Shown here piece after piece: positions 1 through 8,024 of a stretch of DNA of 64,000 bases. Under the pieces are notes generated by a model that worked only from the letters and a program-made list of their open reading frames with translations, was not told the DNA's origin and ran no database searches. Position numbers and translations under genes: made by a program. This stretch comes from Actinoallomurus bryophytorum (GTDB lineage Bacteria; Actinomycetota; Actinomycetes; Streptosporangiales; Streptosporangiaceae), in the NCBI RefSeq assembly GCF_006716425.1, contig NZ_VFOZ01000001.1, forward strand, positions 3,162,001 through 3,226,000, written 5' to 3'. Each line of letters starts with the position of its first letter. Positions within the stretch are counted from its first letter, which is position 1.

Positions 1-645
1 GTCGGCCGGGCGGACCCAGGCGACCCGGTCGGACTCGGTGCTGACGTCGCGGGTGCGCTGACCCTCGGGAAGCGCCGCGACGAAGAACCGGGTGTCGTAG
101 CGGCGTTCCTCGATCTCGGGGGTGATCCAGTGCGCCCAGGGGCGCAGCAGGTCACCGCGGAGCACGAGGCCGCGCCGGGCCAGCAGCTCGGCCAGCGACT
201 GCGACCGGTCCAGCAGTGCCTGCCGGTCGGCCTCCCAGTCGTCGGCGCTGGTGTCCGGCACGATGGCGTCCTCTGCCGGGCCGGCGAGGAGTACGCCGGA
301 CTCCTCGAACGTCTCGCGTACGGCGGCGCAGACCAGCTCGCGGGCGAGCGTCTCGGCGGCGCCGAAGGCGCTACCCCAGTCGGCCGGTGACGGCCCGGAC
401 CAGCCGACCGCGAGATCGCCGTCACGCTGGTCCACCGAACCGCCGGGGAAGACGTACGCGCCCGGCGCGAACTTCATCGACGACACGCGCCGCAGCAGGT
501 AGACGAGCAGGCCGTCGCCGGCCGGAGAGTCGCGCAGCAGGATCACGGTGGAGGCGTCGCGTGGTGTCGCCGCCTCCACCCTGCCCTCGCTGATGTCTCG
601 TGCGCGTTCGGCCAGCCGGTCGGGCAGCCGGAGTGCGTCCGCCAA
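1..645 (-). CDS. NUDIX hydrolase, C-terminus outside window
   Basis: Partial gene of 215 visible codons that runs off the left edge. It starts at TTG 645 behind a GAGGAGG ribosome site, which decides the start. An FPGG motif at about residues 62-65 leads into a NUDIX-like helix with the key residues RETFEESG at about 101-108, so hydrolysis of a nucleoside diphosphate linked to another group is expected; the substrate is unknown. The long insert between FPGG and the box resembles the NUDT19/CoA-type branch, which is inference. Its stop, and therefore its length, cannot be seen. RidA lies just upstream on the same strand. Confidence 0.85.
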   Translation of the reverse strand, partial: MADALRLPDRLAERARDISEGRVEAATPRDASTVILLRDSPAGDGLLVYLLRRVSSMKFAPGAYVFPGGSVDQRDGDLAVGWSGPSPADWGSAFGAAETLARELVCAAVRETFEESGVLLAGPAEDAIVPDTSADDWEADRQALLDRSQSLAELLARRGLVLRGDLLRPWAHWITPEIEERRYDTRFFVAALPEGQRTRDVSTESDRVAWVRPAD

Positions 646-686
646 GGCGCCTCCTCGCTCAGGTGACAGGGCTTGTCGACCGAAAG

Positions 687-1148
687 TTAATCGACTTCGG
701 CGATCAGCTCTACCTCAACCGGGGCATCTCGGGGCAGAACGGCCACCCCGACCGCGCTGCGGGCATGCTTGCCCGCGTCGCCGAACACCTCGCCGAGCAG
801 GTCGCTCACCCCGTTGACCACCTGCGGCTGACCGTAGAAGTCCGGCGCGCTGGCCACGAAGCCGACGACCTTGACGATGCGCCGTACGCGGGACAGCTCC
901 CCGACCTCGGCACGGATCGCGGCGATGGCGTTGAGCCCGCACAGCCGGGCCAGCTCGGTGGCGCGCTCCGGGTCGATCTCGGCGCCGACCTTGCCGGTCG
1001 CGGCCAGCTCGCCCTTGACGATCGGCAGCTGCCCGGCCGTGTAGACGAGCGAGCCCGTACGCGCCGCCGGCACGTACGAGGCCAGCGGCGCCACGACGTC
1101 AGGGATCTCCAGTCCCAGCTCCCGGATCCGCTCCTCGGGACTGCTCAT
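687..1148 (-). CDS. RidA family reactive-intermediate deaminase
   Basis: This 153-residue protein is a RidA/YjgF/UK114-type protein. These are usually cytosolic trimers that hydrolyse reactive enamine/imine intermediates released by PLP enzymes. Landmarks are the TAGQLP strand near residue 39, the SRVRRIVKVVGFVAS segment near 85-99 and the acidic VEVELIAEVD tail. It is longer than the classic 125-130 residues because of an N-terminal helix, typical of the actinobacterial subgroup. Its ATG overlaps the DUF4177 stop in an ATGA, so the two are translationally coupled. The same pair sits beside the ArsA ATPases in mycobacteria. Confidence 0.9.
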   Translation of the reverse strand: MSSPEERIRELGLEIPDVVAPLASYVPAARTGSLVYTAGQLPIVKGELAATGKVGAEIDPERATELARLCGLNAIAAIRAEVGELSRVRRIVKVVGFVASAPDFYGQPQVVNGVSDLLGEVFGDAGKHARSAVGVAVLPRDAPVEVELIAEVD

Positions 1149-1300
1149 GCCTTCTCACGCTTGAGGTAGGCGACGAGGTTCTCGGGATTGGGGCCGGGGA
1201 TGACGGCGACGAGCTCCCAGCCGTCATCGCCCCAGTTGTCGAGAATCTGCTTTGTCGCATGCACCAGCAGCGGAACGGTCGCGTACTCCCACTTCTTCAT
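1145..1300 (-). CDS. DUF4177 small protein
   Basis: A 51-residue protein beginning MKKWEYATVPLL and ending in LVAYLKREKA. WEY...GWELVAV is the hallmark of DUF4177, a short cytosolic alpha/beta fold of unknown function. A longer frame exists upstream, but MKKWEY is the conserved family start. It overlaps the RidA start by four bases, indicating co-expression. The equivalent small gene between RidA and the ArsA pair is conserved in mycobacteria (Rv3678A-like, from memory). Confidence 0.85.
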   Translation of the reverse strand: MKKWEYATVPLLVHATKQILDNWGDDGWELVAVIPGPNPENLVAYLKREKA

Positions 1301-1310
1301 ACGCGGAACA

Positions 1311-2312
1311 TTAGTCCCCGTAGGACGAGCCGCCCCACTGGCCGGTGTCCTGCTTGGGCGTCCCACTGTCCTCCGCGGGCGGTGTGATGCCCATCTTGTC
1401 CTTCCTCGGCTCCAGCCCGGGGACCGGCGGCACGTCGTCGGCCGACGCGATCGAGGACGCCTCGTCCGCCTTGGCCAGCTCCTCCTCGGCCTTGGCGATG
1501 TGCTCGGCGAGGTTCGTCCTGGGGTTGCCCTCGCGCGGCGTCTGGTCGCCGCCCGCGGCGCGGTCGAAGAACCGCAGCAGCTCGACCGGGAACGGCATCA
1601 CGAGCGTGCTGTTCTTCTCGGCCGCCACCTCGACGACGGTCTGCAGCAGACGCAGCTGGAGTGAGGCGGGATCCTGGGCCATGACCTCGGCCGCGGCGGC
1701 GAGCCGCTTGGACGCCTGGAACTCACCGTCGGCGGTGATGATGCGCGCACGGCGTTCGCGCTCGGCCTCGGCCTGGCGGGCCATCGATCGCTTCATGCCC
1801 TCGGGCAGTGACACGTCCTTGATCTCGACCCGCTGGATCTTGATGCCCCAGGGTGCCTCGGTCGCCTGGTCCATGATCCGCTGCAGTTCGGCATTGATCG
1901 TCTCCCGCTCCGACAGCAGCTGCTGCATGTCCGCCTGGCCGATCACCGAACGCAGCGAGGTCTGGGCCACCTGCGAGATCGCCCAGTTGTAGTTCTGCAC
2001 GTTGACGATGGCCTTTACCGGGTCGATCACCCGGAAGTACACGACCGCGTCGACCCTCACGCTGACGTTGTCCTGACTGATGCCCTCCTGGGCGGGTACG
2101 CCCATGGCAACGGTCTGCATGTTGACCTTGGTCATCCGGTCGATCGTGGGAAAGATCAAGGTCAGACCGGGTGCGCGGAACTGCGGCTGCACCTTGCCGA
2201 GACGGAAGACGACGCCGCGTTCCACCTGCTGGACGACCTTGACAGATGCCACGATCAAGATAAATACGAGGAATGCGAGGATTCCTAGAAGAATGAATAG
2301 CGCCTCAGCCAC
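1311..2312 (-). CDS. SPFH/Band 7 (stomatin-like, slipin) membrane protein
   Basis: About 333 residues. One N-terminal membrane segment (ALFILLGILAFLVFILIVASV) is followed by a Band 7 domain (about residues 25-210) with RGVVFRLGKV, APGLTLIFPTIDRM and a helical ERERRARII segment. The last 80 residues are polar, charged and probably disordered. Family members oligomerise at the membrane and organise microdomains or support proteases; no NfeD protease partner is adjacent. I prefer the GTG at 2312, which has AAAGG about 9 nt upstream; a GTG at 2321 is also in frame but lies too close to that site. Confidence 0.88.
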   Translation of the reverse strand: MAEALFILLGILAFLVFILIVASVKVVQQVERGVVFRLGKVQPQFRAPGLTLIFPTIDRMTKVNMQTVAMGVPAQEGISQDNVSVRVDAVVYFRVIDPVKAIVNVQNYNWAISQVAQTSLRSVIGQADMQQLLSERETINAELQRIMDQATEAPWGIKIQRVEIKDVSLPEGMKRSMARQAEAERERRARIITADGEFQASKRLAAAAEVMAQDPASLQLRLLQTVVEVAAEKNSTLVMPFPVELLRFFDRAAGGDQTPREGNPRTNLAEHIAKAEEELAKADEASSIASADDVPPVPGLEPRKDKMGITPPAEDSGTPKQDTGQWGGSSYGD

Positions 2313-2424
2313 GGGGATCACCTTTCAGCCGGTCGATGCCCTCCATGTCCGACACTAGTCCTCAACGAGCGAGAGGTGTCAGACGTCACTTGCGGTCGCG
2401 GGGAGTCGCCCACGAACCGGACGA

Positions 2425-2440
2425 TAACCTCGCAAGAGTG
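2425..2440 (+). promoter_or_regulatory. Candidate leaderless promoter of the ArsA operon
   Basis: TAACCT (2425-2430) is followed by exactly seven bases and then GTG (2438). There is no Shine-Dalgarno sequence, so this fits the actinobacterial -10/leaderless start arrangement. No convincing -35 is visible. Confidence 0.45.
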
Positions 2441-3433
2441 AGGGCGAGAGACACCGATTGGGATGGCGTGCGCCTGCACGTGGTCACCGGCAAGGGCGGC
2501 ACCGGAAAGACGACGGTGGCCGCATCACTCGCGCTGGCCCTGGCCGCCGGCGGCCGCAAGGTCCTGCTCATCGAGGTCGAAGGACGCCAGGGCATCGCTC
2601 AGCTCTTCGACTGCCCACCGCTGCCGTACGAAGAACGCAAGGTCGCGGTCGCCCCCGACGGCGGCGATGTGTTCGCCCTGGCGGTGGATCCCGAAGAAGC
2701 GATGCTCGAATACCTGGAGATGTTCTACAACCTCCGCCGGGCCGGCAAGGCGCTCAACCGGCTGGGCCTCATCGACTTCGCGACGACCATCGCGCCCGGC
2801 CTGCGTGACGTGCTGCTCACCGGCAAGGCCAGCGAGGCGGTGCGCCGCAAGGACAAGAAGGGTCGCTTCATCTACGACGCGGTCGTGATGGACGCCCCGC
2901 CGACCGGTCGCATCAGCCGGTTCCTCAACGTCAACGCCGAGGTCGCCGGGCTGGCCAAGATGGGGCCGATCCGGCATCACGCCGACACCGTGATGAAGGT
3001 CCTCCGCAGTCCGGAGACGGCCGTCCACTTCGTCACGCTGCTCGAGGAGATGCCGGTCCAGGAGACCGTCGACGGCATCGCCGACCTCAGGACGCTCGGC
3101 CTTCCGGTCGGCGGACTGATGGTCAACATGGTGCGCCAGCCGATCCTGCCCGAAGGGGACCTGGCGGCGGCCCTGGCCGGCGAGCTGGACATCGAGGCCA
3201 TCCGCATGGGCGTCAAGGCGGCGGGCGTCGAGGACGACGCCGCCGAGATCGCGCAGGCCCTGGCCGCGGAGGCCTCCGACCACGCGCGCCGCTCGATGTT
3301 GCAGGAGCGCGAGCTGGCCCGGCTGGCCGACGCCGACGTCCCGCGGTACGAACTCCCACTGCTGAGCGACGGCATGGACCTGGCCGGGCTCTATGAGTTC
3401 GCCGAAGAGCTCGGAAGGCAGGGTGCGGCGTGA
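2438..3433 (+). CDS. ArsA/GET3-family ATPase, first subunit
   Basis: A 331-residue P-loop ATPase of the ArsA/GET3/MinD class. The deviant Walker A is VVTGKGGTGKTT near residues 14-25, and a DAPPTGR switch segment sits near 153. The start at GTG 2438 is chosen because the upstream in-frame extension is arginine-rich and the leaderless -10 lies just before it. It overlaps the second ArsA gene in a GTGA. The tandem pair corresponds by position to mycobacterial Rv3679/Rv3680 beside whiB4. No ArsB pump, ArsR or metal-binding cysteine cluster is nearby, so arsenite export is unlikely; a heterodimeric ATPase linked to envelope or redox stress is inferred. Confidence 0.88.
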   Translation: MRARDTDWDGVRLHVVTGKGGTGKTTVAASLALALAAGGRKVLLIEVEGRQGIAQLFDCPPLPYEERKVAVAPDGGDVFALAVDPEEAMLEYLEMFYNLRRAGKALNRLGLIDFATTIAPGLRDVLLTGKASEAVRRKDKKGRFIYDAVVMDAPPTGRISRFLNVNAEVAGLAKMGPIRHHADTVMKVLRSPETAVHFVTLLEEMPVQETVDGIADLRTLGLPVGGLMVNMVRQPILPEGDLAAALAGELDIEAIRMGVKAAGVEDDAAEIAQALAAEASDHARRSMLQERELARLADADVPRYELPLLSDGMDLAGLYEFAEELGRQGAA

Positions 3434-4569
3434 GGAAGCCACCGGTGTTCGACATCGACACGCTGATCGACGACCCCGACACGAAGATCATCGTGTGCTG
3501 CGGTTCGGGCGGTGTCGGCAAGACCACCACCGCGGCGGCCGTCGGCGTACGCGCGGCAGAGCGCGGCCGCGACGTCGTCGTGCTCACCGTCGACCCGGCA
3601 CGCCGGCTGGCGCAGGCGCTCGGGCTGACCGAGCTGGACAACACCCCGCGCCCGGTCGACGGTGCCGAGGGTGAGCTGCACGCGATGATGCTCGACATGA
3701 AGCGCACCTTCGACGAGATCGTCGAGGCGCACGCCGAGCCCGAACGCGCACAGCAGATCCTGGCCAACCCCTTCTACCAGTCGCTGTCCTCCAGCCTGTC
3801 CGGCACGCAGGAGTACATGGCGATGGAGAAGCTCGGTCAGCTGCACCGCTCCGGTGACTGGGACCTCATCGTCGTGGACACGCCTCCGTCGCGCTCGGCC
3901 CTGGACTTCCTGGACGCGCCCGAGCGCATGGGGCGATTCCTCGACGGGCGGCTCATCAAGGTGCTGATGGCCCCGGCGAAGGCCGGTGGTCGCTTCGGCA
4001 TGAAGGTGGTGACCGCCGGGTTCGGCATGTTCACCAGCGTCATCACCAAGGTGCTCGGCGGCCAGCTGATCCGCGACATGCAGACGTTCGTGCTGGCCTT
4101 CGACACGATGTTCGGCGGCTTCCGTGAACGCGCCGACCAGACGTACAAGCTGCTGCAGGCTCCGGGCACGGCGTTCCTCGTCGTCGCCGCCCCAGAACGC
4201 GACGCGTTGCGCGAGGCGTCCTACTTCGTCGAGCGTCTCGCCGAAGAACGCATGCCCCTCGCCGGCCTGGTGGTCAACCGGGTGCACCGCTCGGACGCGT
4301 CCCAACTGTCGGCGGTACGCAGCCAGGCCGCCGCGGAGACGCTCGAGACGCGTGGCAACCATCCGCTGACCGCCGCACTGCTGCGGCTGCACGCGGAGCG
4401 CATGCATGTCACCGCGCGCGAGACGCGACTGCGGGAGAGCTTCACCTCGTCACACCCGACCGTGCCGGTCGCGACCGTCGGCGCGATGGCCGAGGACGTC
4501 CACGAGCTGGAGGGTCTGCGAAGCATCGCGGGCGACCTCGCGGGCGAGGCCGCCGAGCCCGCGGCATGA
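3430..4569 (+). CDS. ArsA/GET3-family ATPase, second subunit
   Basis: A 379-residue ATPase related to the preceding one. Walker A is CCGSGGVGKTTT near residues 23-34, switch I carries VDPARRLAQALG near 54-65, and the DTPPSRSALDF motif is near 144. It starts at GTG inside the stop of the first subunit (GTGA), so equimolar synthesis is likely. A hydrophobic, Gly/Met-rich stretch (KAGGRFGMKVVTAGFGMF, about 178-195) may form the hydrophobic groove seen in GET3 proteins; this is inference. Transcription ends at a 10-bp hairpin shared with the convergent whiB4 gene. Confidence 0.88.
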   Translation: MRKPPVFDIDTLIDDPDTKIIVCCGSGGVGKTTTAAAVGVRAAERGRDVVVLTVDPARRLAQALGLTELDNTPRPVDGAEGELHAMMLDMKRTFDEIVEAHAEPERAQQILANPFYQSLSSSLSGTQEYMAMEKLGQLHRSGDWDLIVVDTPPSRSALDFLDAPERMGRFLDGRLIKVLMAPAKAGGRFGMKVVTAGFGMFTSVITKVLGGQLIRDMQTFVLAFDTMFGGFRERADQTYKLLQAPGTAFLVVAAPERDALREASYFVERLAEERMPLAGLVVNRVHRSDASQLSAVRSQAAAETLETRGNHPLTAALLRLHAERMHVTARETRLRESFTSSHPTVPVATVGAMAEDVHELEGLRSIAGDLAGEAAEPAA

Positions 4570-4572
4570 CGA

Positions 4573-4605
4573 TGGCCTGGCCGCCCTTGTGGGGTGGCCA
4601 GGCCA
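4573..4605. terminator. Bidirectional hairpin terminator
   Basis: A perfect 10-bp inverted repeat (TGGCCTGGCC / GGCCAGGCCA, 13-nt loop) lies in the 43-bp gap between convergent stops of the ArsA operon and whiB4. There is no strong U tract on either strand. Confidence 0.75.
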
Positions 4606-4612
4606 ACGACGA

Positions 4613-4921
4613 TCAGCTTGCGACGAGCTCTTCGTCTGGGTCCTGAGACTGCTCGTACTGCTCCTTGGCGGTCTCCAGCAGCTCGCGCCACGACGCCACG
4701 TCAGGTCGCCGCCGCAGCAGCGCCCGACGCTCACGCTCGGTCATGCCGCCCCAAACACCGAACTCGATCCGGTTGTCCAGGGCGTCTGCGAGGCACTCGG
4801 TGCGCACAGGGCAGCCACGGCAGATCAGCTTCGCCCGGTTTTGAGCGGCCCCCTGCACGAACAACGCGTCGGGATCCGCGTTACGGCAGGCGGCGCGGGC
4901 GGTCCAATCCGTGATCCACAT
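4613..4921 (-). CDS. whiB4: WhiB-family iron-sulfur regulator (WhiB4/WblA type)
   Basis: 102 residues with the four Fe-S ligands C12, C34, C37 and C43 (C34-x2-C37) followed by the turn GVWGG at 55-59 and a basic RRALLRRR segment. WhiB proteins bind a redox-sensitive 4Fe-4S cluster and usually act with the primary sigma factor. The neighbourhood (ArsA pair, class A PBP, metallophosphoesterase) is that of mycobacterial whiB4 and, from memory, Streptomyces wblA, which is the basis for the name. Known roles there are oxidative-stress response and repression of antibiotic production and development. It is divergent from the PBP gene, so shared control across 4922-5162 is plausible. Confidence 0.92.
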   Translation of the reverse strand: MWITDWTARAACRNADPDALFVQGAAQNRAKLICRGCPVRTECLADALDNRIEFGVWGGMTERERRALLRRRPDVASWRELLETAKEQYEQSQDPDEELVAS

Positions 4922-5110
4922 CTTGGCCCCACTCCCCTTGGTCGGTTGTCGTTGCGAGCCCCGGCCGGACGGGCGCGGACGTCAGGCCGCCATACGAAAG
5001 CCGTGGGGAAGAACTTACGGAACCGCGGGTGGATTCAACAGCCCCCGATGGGCCCATTCTCGAAATAGCCCCTCCGGGCCATCCGGAGGCAAGGAACTAG
5101 TCATCCGTCT

Positions 5111-5145
5111 GCGGGGAGGTGCACCATATGTACCTCTCGTCCCGC
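5111..5145. promoter_or_regulatory. Inverted repeat in the whiB4-PBP divergent intergenic region
   Basis: GAGGT (5116-5120) and ACCTC (5132-5136) flank an 11-nt centre; outer arms GCGGG (5111-5115) and CCCGC (5141-5145) can also pair. It lies just upstream of a TAACCT box (5147-5152) before the PBP start. It could be an operator or a 5' leader hairpin. The rest of the 241-bp gap shows nothing I can name. Confidence 0.35.
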
Positions 5146-5162
5146 GTAACCTATGTCGGGTG

Positions 5163-7433
5163 ATGGGTGTGAGGGAAGATCAAGATGGTGTGATCGTCAA
5201 GCTGCTACGACTTCTCGGGGCGGCTGCCTTCGCAGGGGTACTCGTCGGTCTTCTCGCCCTTCCCGGCGTCGGCAGCGTCGGGATGGCGGCGAGGGACGCC
5301 TCGGACAGCTTCCAGAGCCTGCCGGATGACTTCAGCTTGAAGCCGCCACCCGAGCGCACGACCGTCTACTCCGCGGATGGCCAGGTCATCGCGCAGTTCT
5401 ACTTTCACAACCGCGAGTCGGTGAGCCTGGACCAGGTCGCTCCGATCATGCAGAAGGCCATCGTCGCGATCGAGGACGCGCGGTTCTTCCAGCACGGTCC
5501 GCTCGACGCGAAGGGCTCCTTCCGCGCCCTCGTCACCAACGCGCAGGACGGCGGCATCAAGCAGGGTGGCTCGACGCTCACCCAGCAGTACGTCAAGAAC
5601 CTCCTGGTCGAGAACGCCAAGACGGACAAGGACGCTGAGGCGGCGAAAGCGCCCAACTTCGGGCGCAAGCTCCGGGAGCTGCGTTACGCCGTCAACGTCG
5701 AGAAACGCCTGACCAAGAGCCAGATCCTCGAGGGCTACCTCAACATCGCCTACTTCGGCTCCGGCGCGTACGGCGTGCAGGCGGCCTCGCAGTACTACTT
5801 CAGCAAGAACGCCTCGGAGCTCACCCTCCCCGAGGCGGCGCTGCTCTCGGGCGTGACCAACAGCCCGTACTTCTACGACCCCGAGATCAACAAAAAGGGC
5901 GCGATCGACCGCCGCAACACGGTGCTCTACCGCATGGCGGAGCTGAAGATCATCAGCAAGCAGCAGGCCGACGTGGCCGCCGCCACCCCCATCAAGCTGG
6001 ACATCAAGAAGCCCAAGACCGACTGCGCCGACAGCAAGGCGCCGTTCTTCTGCGAGTACGTCAAGGACGAGGTCCTCGGCAATCCCGCGTTCGGCAAGAC
6101 GTCGGAAGACCGCGAGCGGCTCCTCTACCGCGGCGGCCTCACCATCCGTACGACTCTGGACATGAAGGCGCAGAACGCCGCGCAGAAGGCACTCGCCCTG
6201 CGGCCGAGCAGGAGCAAGACGGCGACCGAGGCGATGGTCAAGCCCGGCACCGGCGAGATCAAGGCGATGGTGGTCAGTAAGGACTATGGCGATCACAGAT
6301 CGAAGGGTCAGACGACCCTGAACCTCGCTGCGGACTACGCCCACGGCGGCAACAGCGGCTACTCGGCCGGGTCGACCTTCAAGGTCTTCACCCTCGCCAC
6401 CGCGCTCAACAAGGGCTACAGCGTCGGCACGACGCTGCCGGCGCCCAACAGCACGACGATCAGCGGGTTCACTTCCTGCAGCGGCAGCCATTTCGAGCCG
6501 TGGACACTGGGGAACGCCGAGACGTCCAAGGCGAAGAGCGCCAACCTGAACACCGGGACCTGGGGCTCGATCAACACGTTCTATGCCGCACTGGAGCAAC
6601 GGGTCGGCCTGTGTGACTCGATCCACATGGCGCAGAGCTTCGGCATGAAGCAGTCCAACGGCAAGCCGCTGGAGCAGGTGCCCTCGCAGGTACTCGGCAC
6701 CAACAGCATCGACGTCACCCACCTCGCCGCCGCGTACGCCGGCTTCGCGGCACGCGGCCAGTACTGCACCCCGGTCGCCATCAACGACGTCACCGACGCC
6801 GACGGCAAGAAGATCGAGGTCCCCAAGGCCAAGTGCGGCAAGGCGGTCGACTCGGGCGTGGCCGACGAGGTCACCCGGATCCTGCAGGGCGTGATCACCA
6901 ACGGCACCGGCCGGGGCATGGCCATCGGCAGGCCCGCGGCGGGCAAGACCGGCACTTGCGAGTCACACTCGTGCGCGCTGTTCGCGGGTTACACACCCGA
7001 CCTCGCGTCGGCCGTCTGGTACGGCGACCCCGCGGCGCCGTTCGGCAACCCGAGTCCCGGCATCTACGGCTCGAACATCGGCCGCATCTGGAAGGCCTCG
7101 ATGGAGGGCGCGCTGCGGAACACCAAGCCCTCGTCGTTCCACACGCCGGTCGACGACTTCGGCAACCTGGACCAGGCCCGCATCCCCAACGTCCGCGGGC
7201 TCTCGGTCCAGGCGGCGACGCAGCAGATCGAGAACGCCGGCTTCGCCGTTCAGGTGTCGCCGCGCGCGATCGACTCCACCCAGCGCAAGGGCACGGTGGC
7301 GTACACCTCACCCAGCGCCGGCGTGAAGTCCGACACGGACACCTCGGTCGTGATCTTCGTGAGCAACGGCAACGGGCCCGCCCCGAAGCCGCGCAAGCGA
7401 CGACGCGGCGGCGGTATCTGGCCGTTCAACTGA
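5163..7433 (+). CDS. ponA2: Class A penicillin-binding protein with C-terminal PASTA domain
   Basis: A 756-residue bifunctional peptidoglycan synthase. A short cytoplasmic tail and one membrane helix (LLGAAAFAGVLVGLLALPG) precede a GT51 glycosyltransferase with catalytic E104 in EDARFFQH, then GGSTLTQQ and EKRLTKSQILEGYLN. The transpeptidase has S404-TFK407, S459-A-N461 and K595-TG. A PASTA domain (about 675-740) and a basic RKRRR tail end it. ATG 5163 is used; GTG 5190 behind AGGGAAG is an alternative, while longer upstream readings would run back over the whiB4 promoter. Its place beside whiB4 and the metallophosphoesterase matches mycobacterial ponA2. Confidence 0.93.
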   Translation: MGVREDQDGVIVKLLRLLGAAAFAGVLVGLLALPGVGSVGMAARDASDSFQSLPDDFSLKPPPERTTVYSADGQVIAQFYFHNRESVSLDQVAPIMQKAIVAIEDARFFQHGPLDAKGSFRALVTNAQDGGIKQGGSTLTQQYVKNLLVENAKTDKDAEAAKAPNFGRKLRELRYAVNVEKRLTKSQILEGYLNIAYFGSGAYGVQAASQYYFSKNASELTLPEAALLSGVTNSPYFYDPEINKKGAIDRRNTVLYRMAELKIISKQQADVAAATPIKLDIKKPKTDCADSKAPFFCEYVKDEVLGNPAFGKTSEDRERLLYRGGLTIRTTLDMKAQNAAQKALALRPSRSKTATEAMVKPGTGEIKAMVVSKDYGDHRSKGQTTLNLAADYAHGGNSGYSAGSTFKVFTLATALNKGYSVGTTLPAPNSTTISGFTSCSGSHFEPWTLGNAETSKAKSANLNTGTWGSINTFYAALEQRVGLCDSIHMAQSFGMKQSNGKPLEQVPSQVLGTNSIDVTHLAAAYAGFAARGQYCTPVAINDVTDADGKKIEVPKAKCGKAVDSGVADEVTRILQGVITNGTGRGMAIGRPAAGKTGTCESHSCALFAGYTPDLASAVWYGDPAAPFGNPSPGIYGSNIGRIWKASMEGALRNTKPSSFHTPVDDFGNLDQARIPNVRGLSVQAATQQIENAGFAVQVSPRAIDSTQRKGTVAYTSPSAGVKSDTDTSVVIFVSNGNGPAPKPRKRRRGGGIWPFN

Positions 7434-7448
7434 CCGTCGTCTTCACGG

Positions 7449-7482
7449 GACGCCTCGTACGCTTCGGCGCGTACGAGGCGTC
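7449..7482. terminator. Bidirectional terminator
   Basis: A perfect 14-bp stem (GACGCCTCGTACGC and its complement) with a 6-nt TTCGGC loop is followed on the + strand by TTGGTCTTT. It separates the convergent PBP and YqeY genes. Confidence 0.85.
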
Positions 7483-7500
7483 TTGGTCTTTCCGGCCTTT

Positions 7501-7980
7501 TCAGCCCGCGAGCTGCCGCTTGACCTCACCGGAGACGCGACGGCCGTCCGCGCGGCCCGCGACCTTCGGCGTCACGACCTTCATGACCTGCCCCATCGCC
7601 CGCGGCCCCTCGGCACCCGTCTCCGCGATGGCCTCGGAGACGAGACGCGTGAGCTCCTCGTCGTCCAGTTGCGCGGGGAGGTACTCGTCGAGGACGACGC
7701 CTTCGGCCCGCTCGGCCTCCGCCTGCTCGGTGCGCCCGGCGCCGGCGAACGCCTCGGCCGCCTCGCGGCGCTTCTTGGCCTCCCGCTGCAGCACCTTGAC
7801 GACGTCGTCGTCGGACAGCTCGCGCGCCCGCTTGCCCGAGACCTCCTCGTTGGTCACGGCCGTCAACGCCATACGGAGCGTACGGGTGCGAACCTCGTCA
7901 CGCGCCTTCATCGCGACCGACAGGTCGGTCTGCAGCTTCTCCTTCAACATGGTCATCATCTTGCCCTGCCTGATCGACAT
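7501..7980 (-). CDS. GatB/YqeY domain protein
   Basis: 159 residues of the YqeY family, related to the tail domain of the GatB subunit of tRNA-dependent amidotransferase. Family landmarks are LKEKLQTDLSVAMKARDEVRTRTLRM near the N-terminus, the YLPAQLDDEEL segment and the GQVMKVV...GRADGRRVS tail. It probably binds tRNA or an amidotransferase partner; the physiological role is unproven. ATG 7980 is preferred because GGAAAG lies six bases upstream; internal ATGs at 7959, 7956 and 7950 are weaker. It is divergent from the metallophosphoesterase gene. Confidence 0.88.
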   Translation of the reverse strand: MSIRQGKMMTMLKEKLQTDLSVAMKARDEVRTRTLRMALTAVTNEEVSGKRARELSDDDVVKVLQREAKKRREAAEAFAGAGRTEQAEAERAEGVVLDEYLPAQLDDEELTRLVSEAIAETGAEGPRAMGQVMKVVTPKVAGRADGRRVSGEVKRQLAG

Positions 7981-8024
7981 GCGCTTTCCAATAATCAGCT
8001 CCCGTGGTCTGGCACGATGGATGG

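Noticed and set aside
2438-4569. Arsenite export operon
   Set aside because: No ArsB, ArsR or ArsC; the pair matches the widespread non-arsenic ArsA/GET3 genes next to whiB4.
4911-5162. 84-codon N-terminal extension of the PBP
   Set aside because: It runs through the divergent whiB4 promoter, has no signal sequence, and normal PBP architecture begins at 5163 or 5190.
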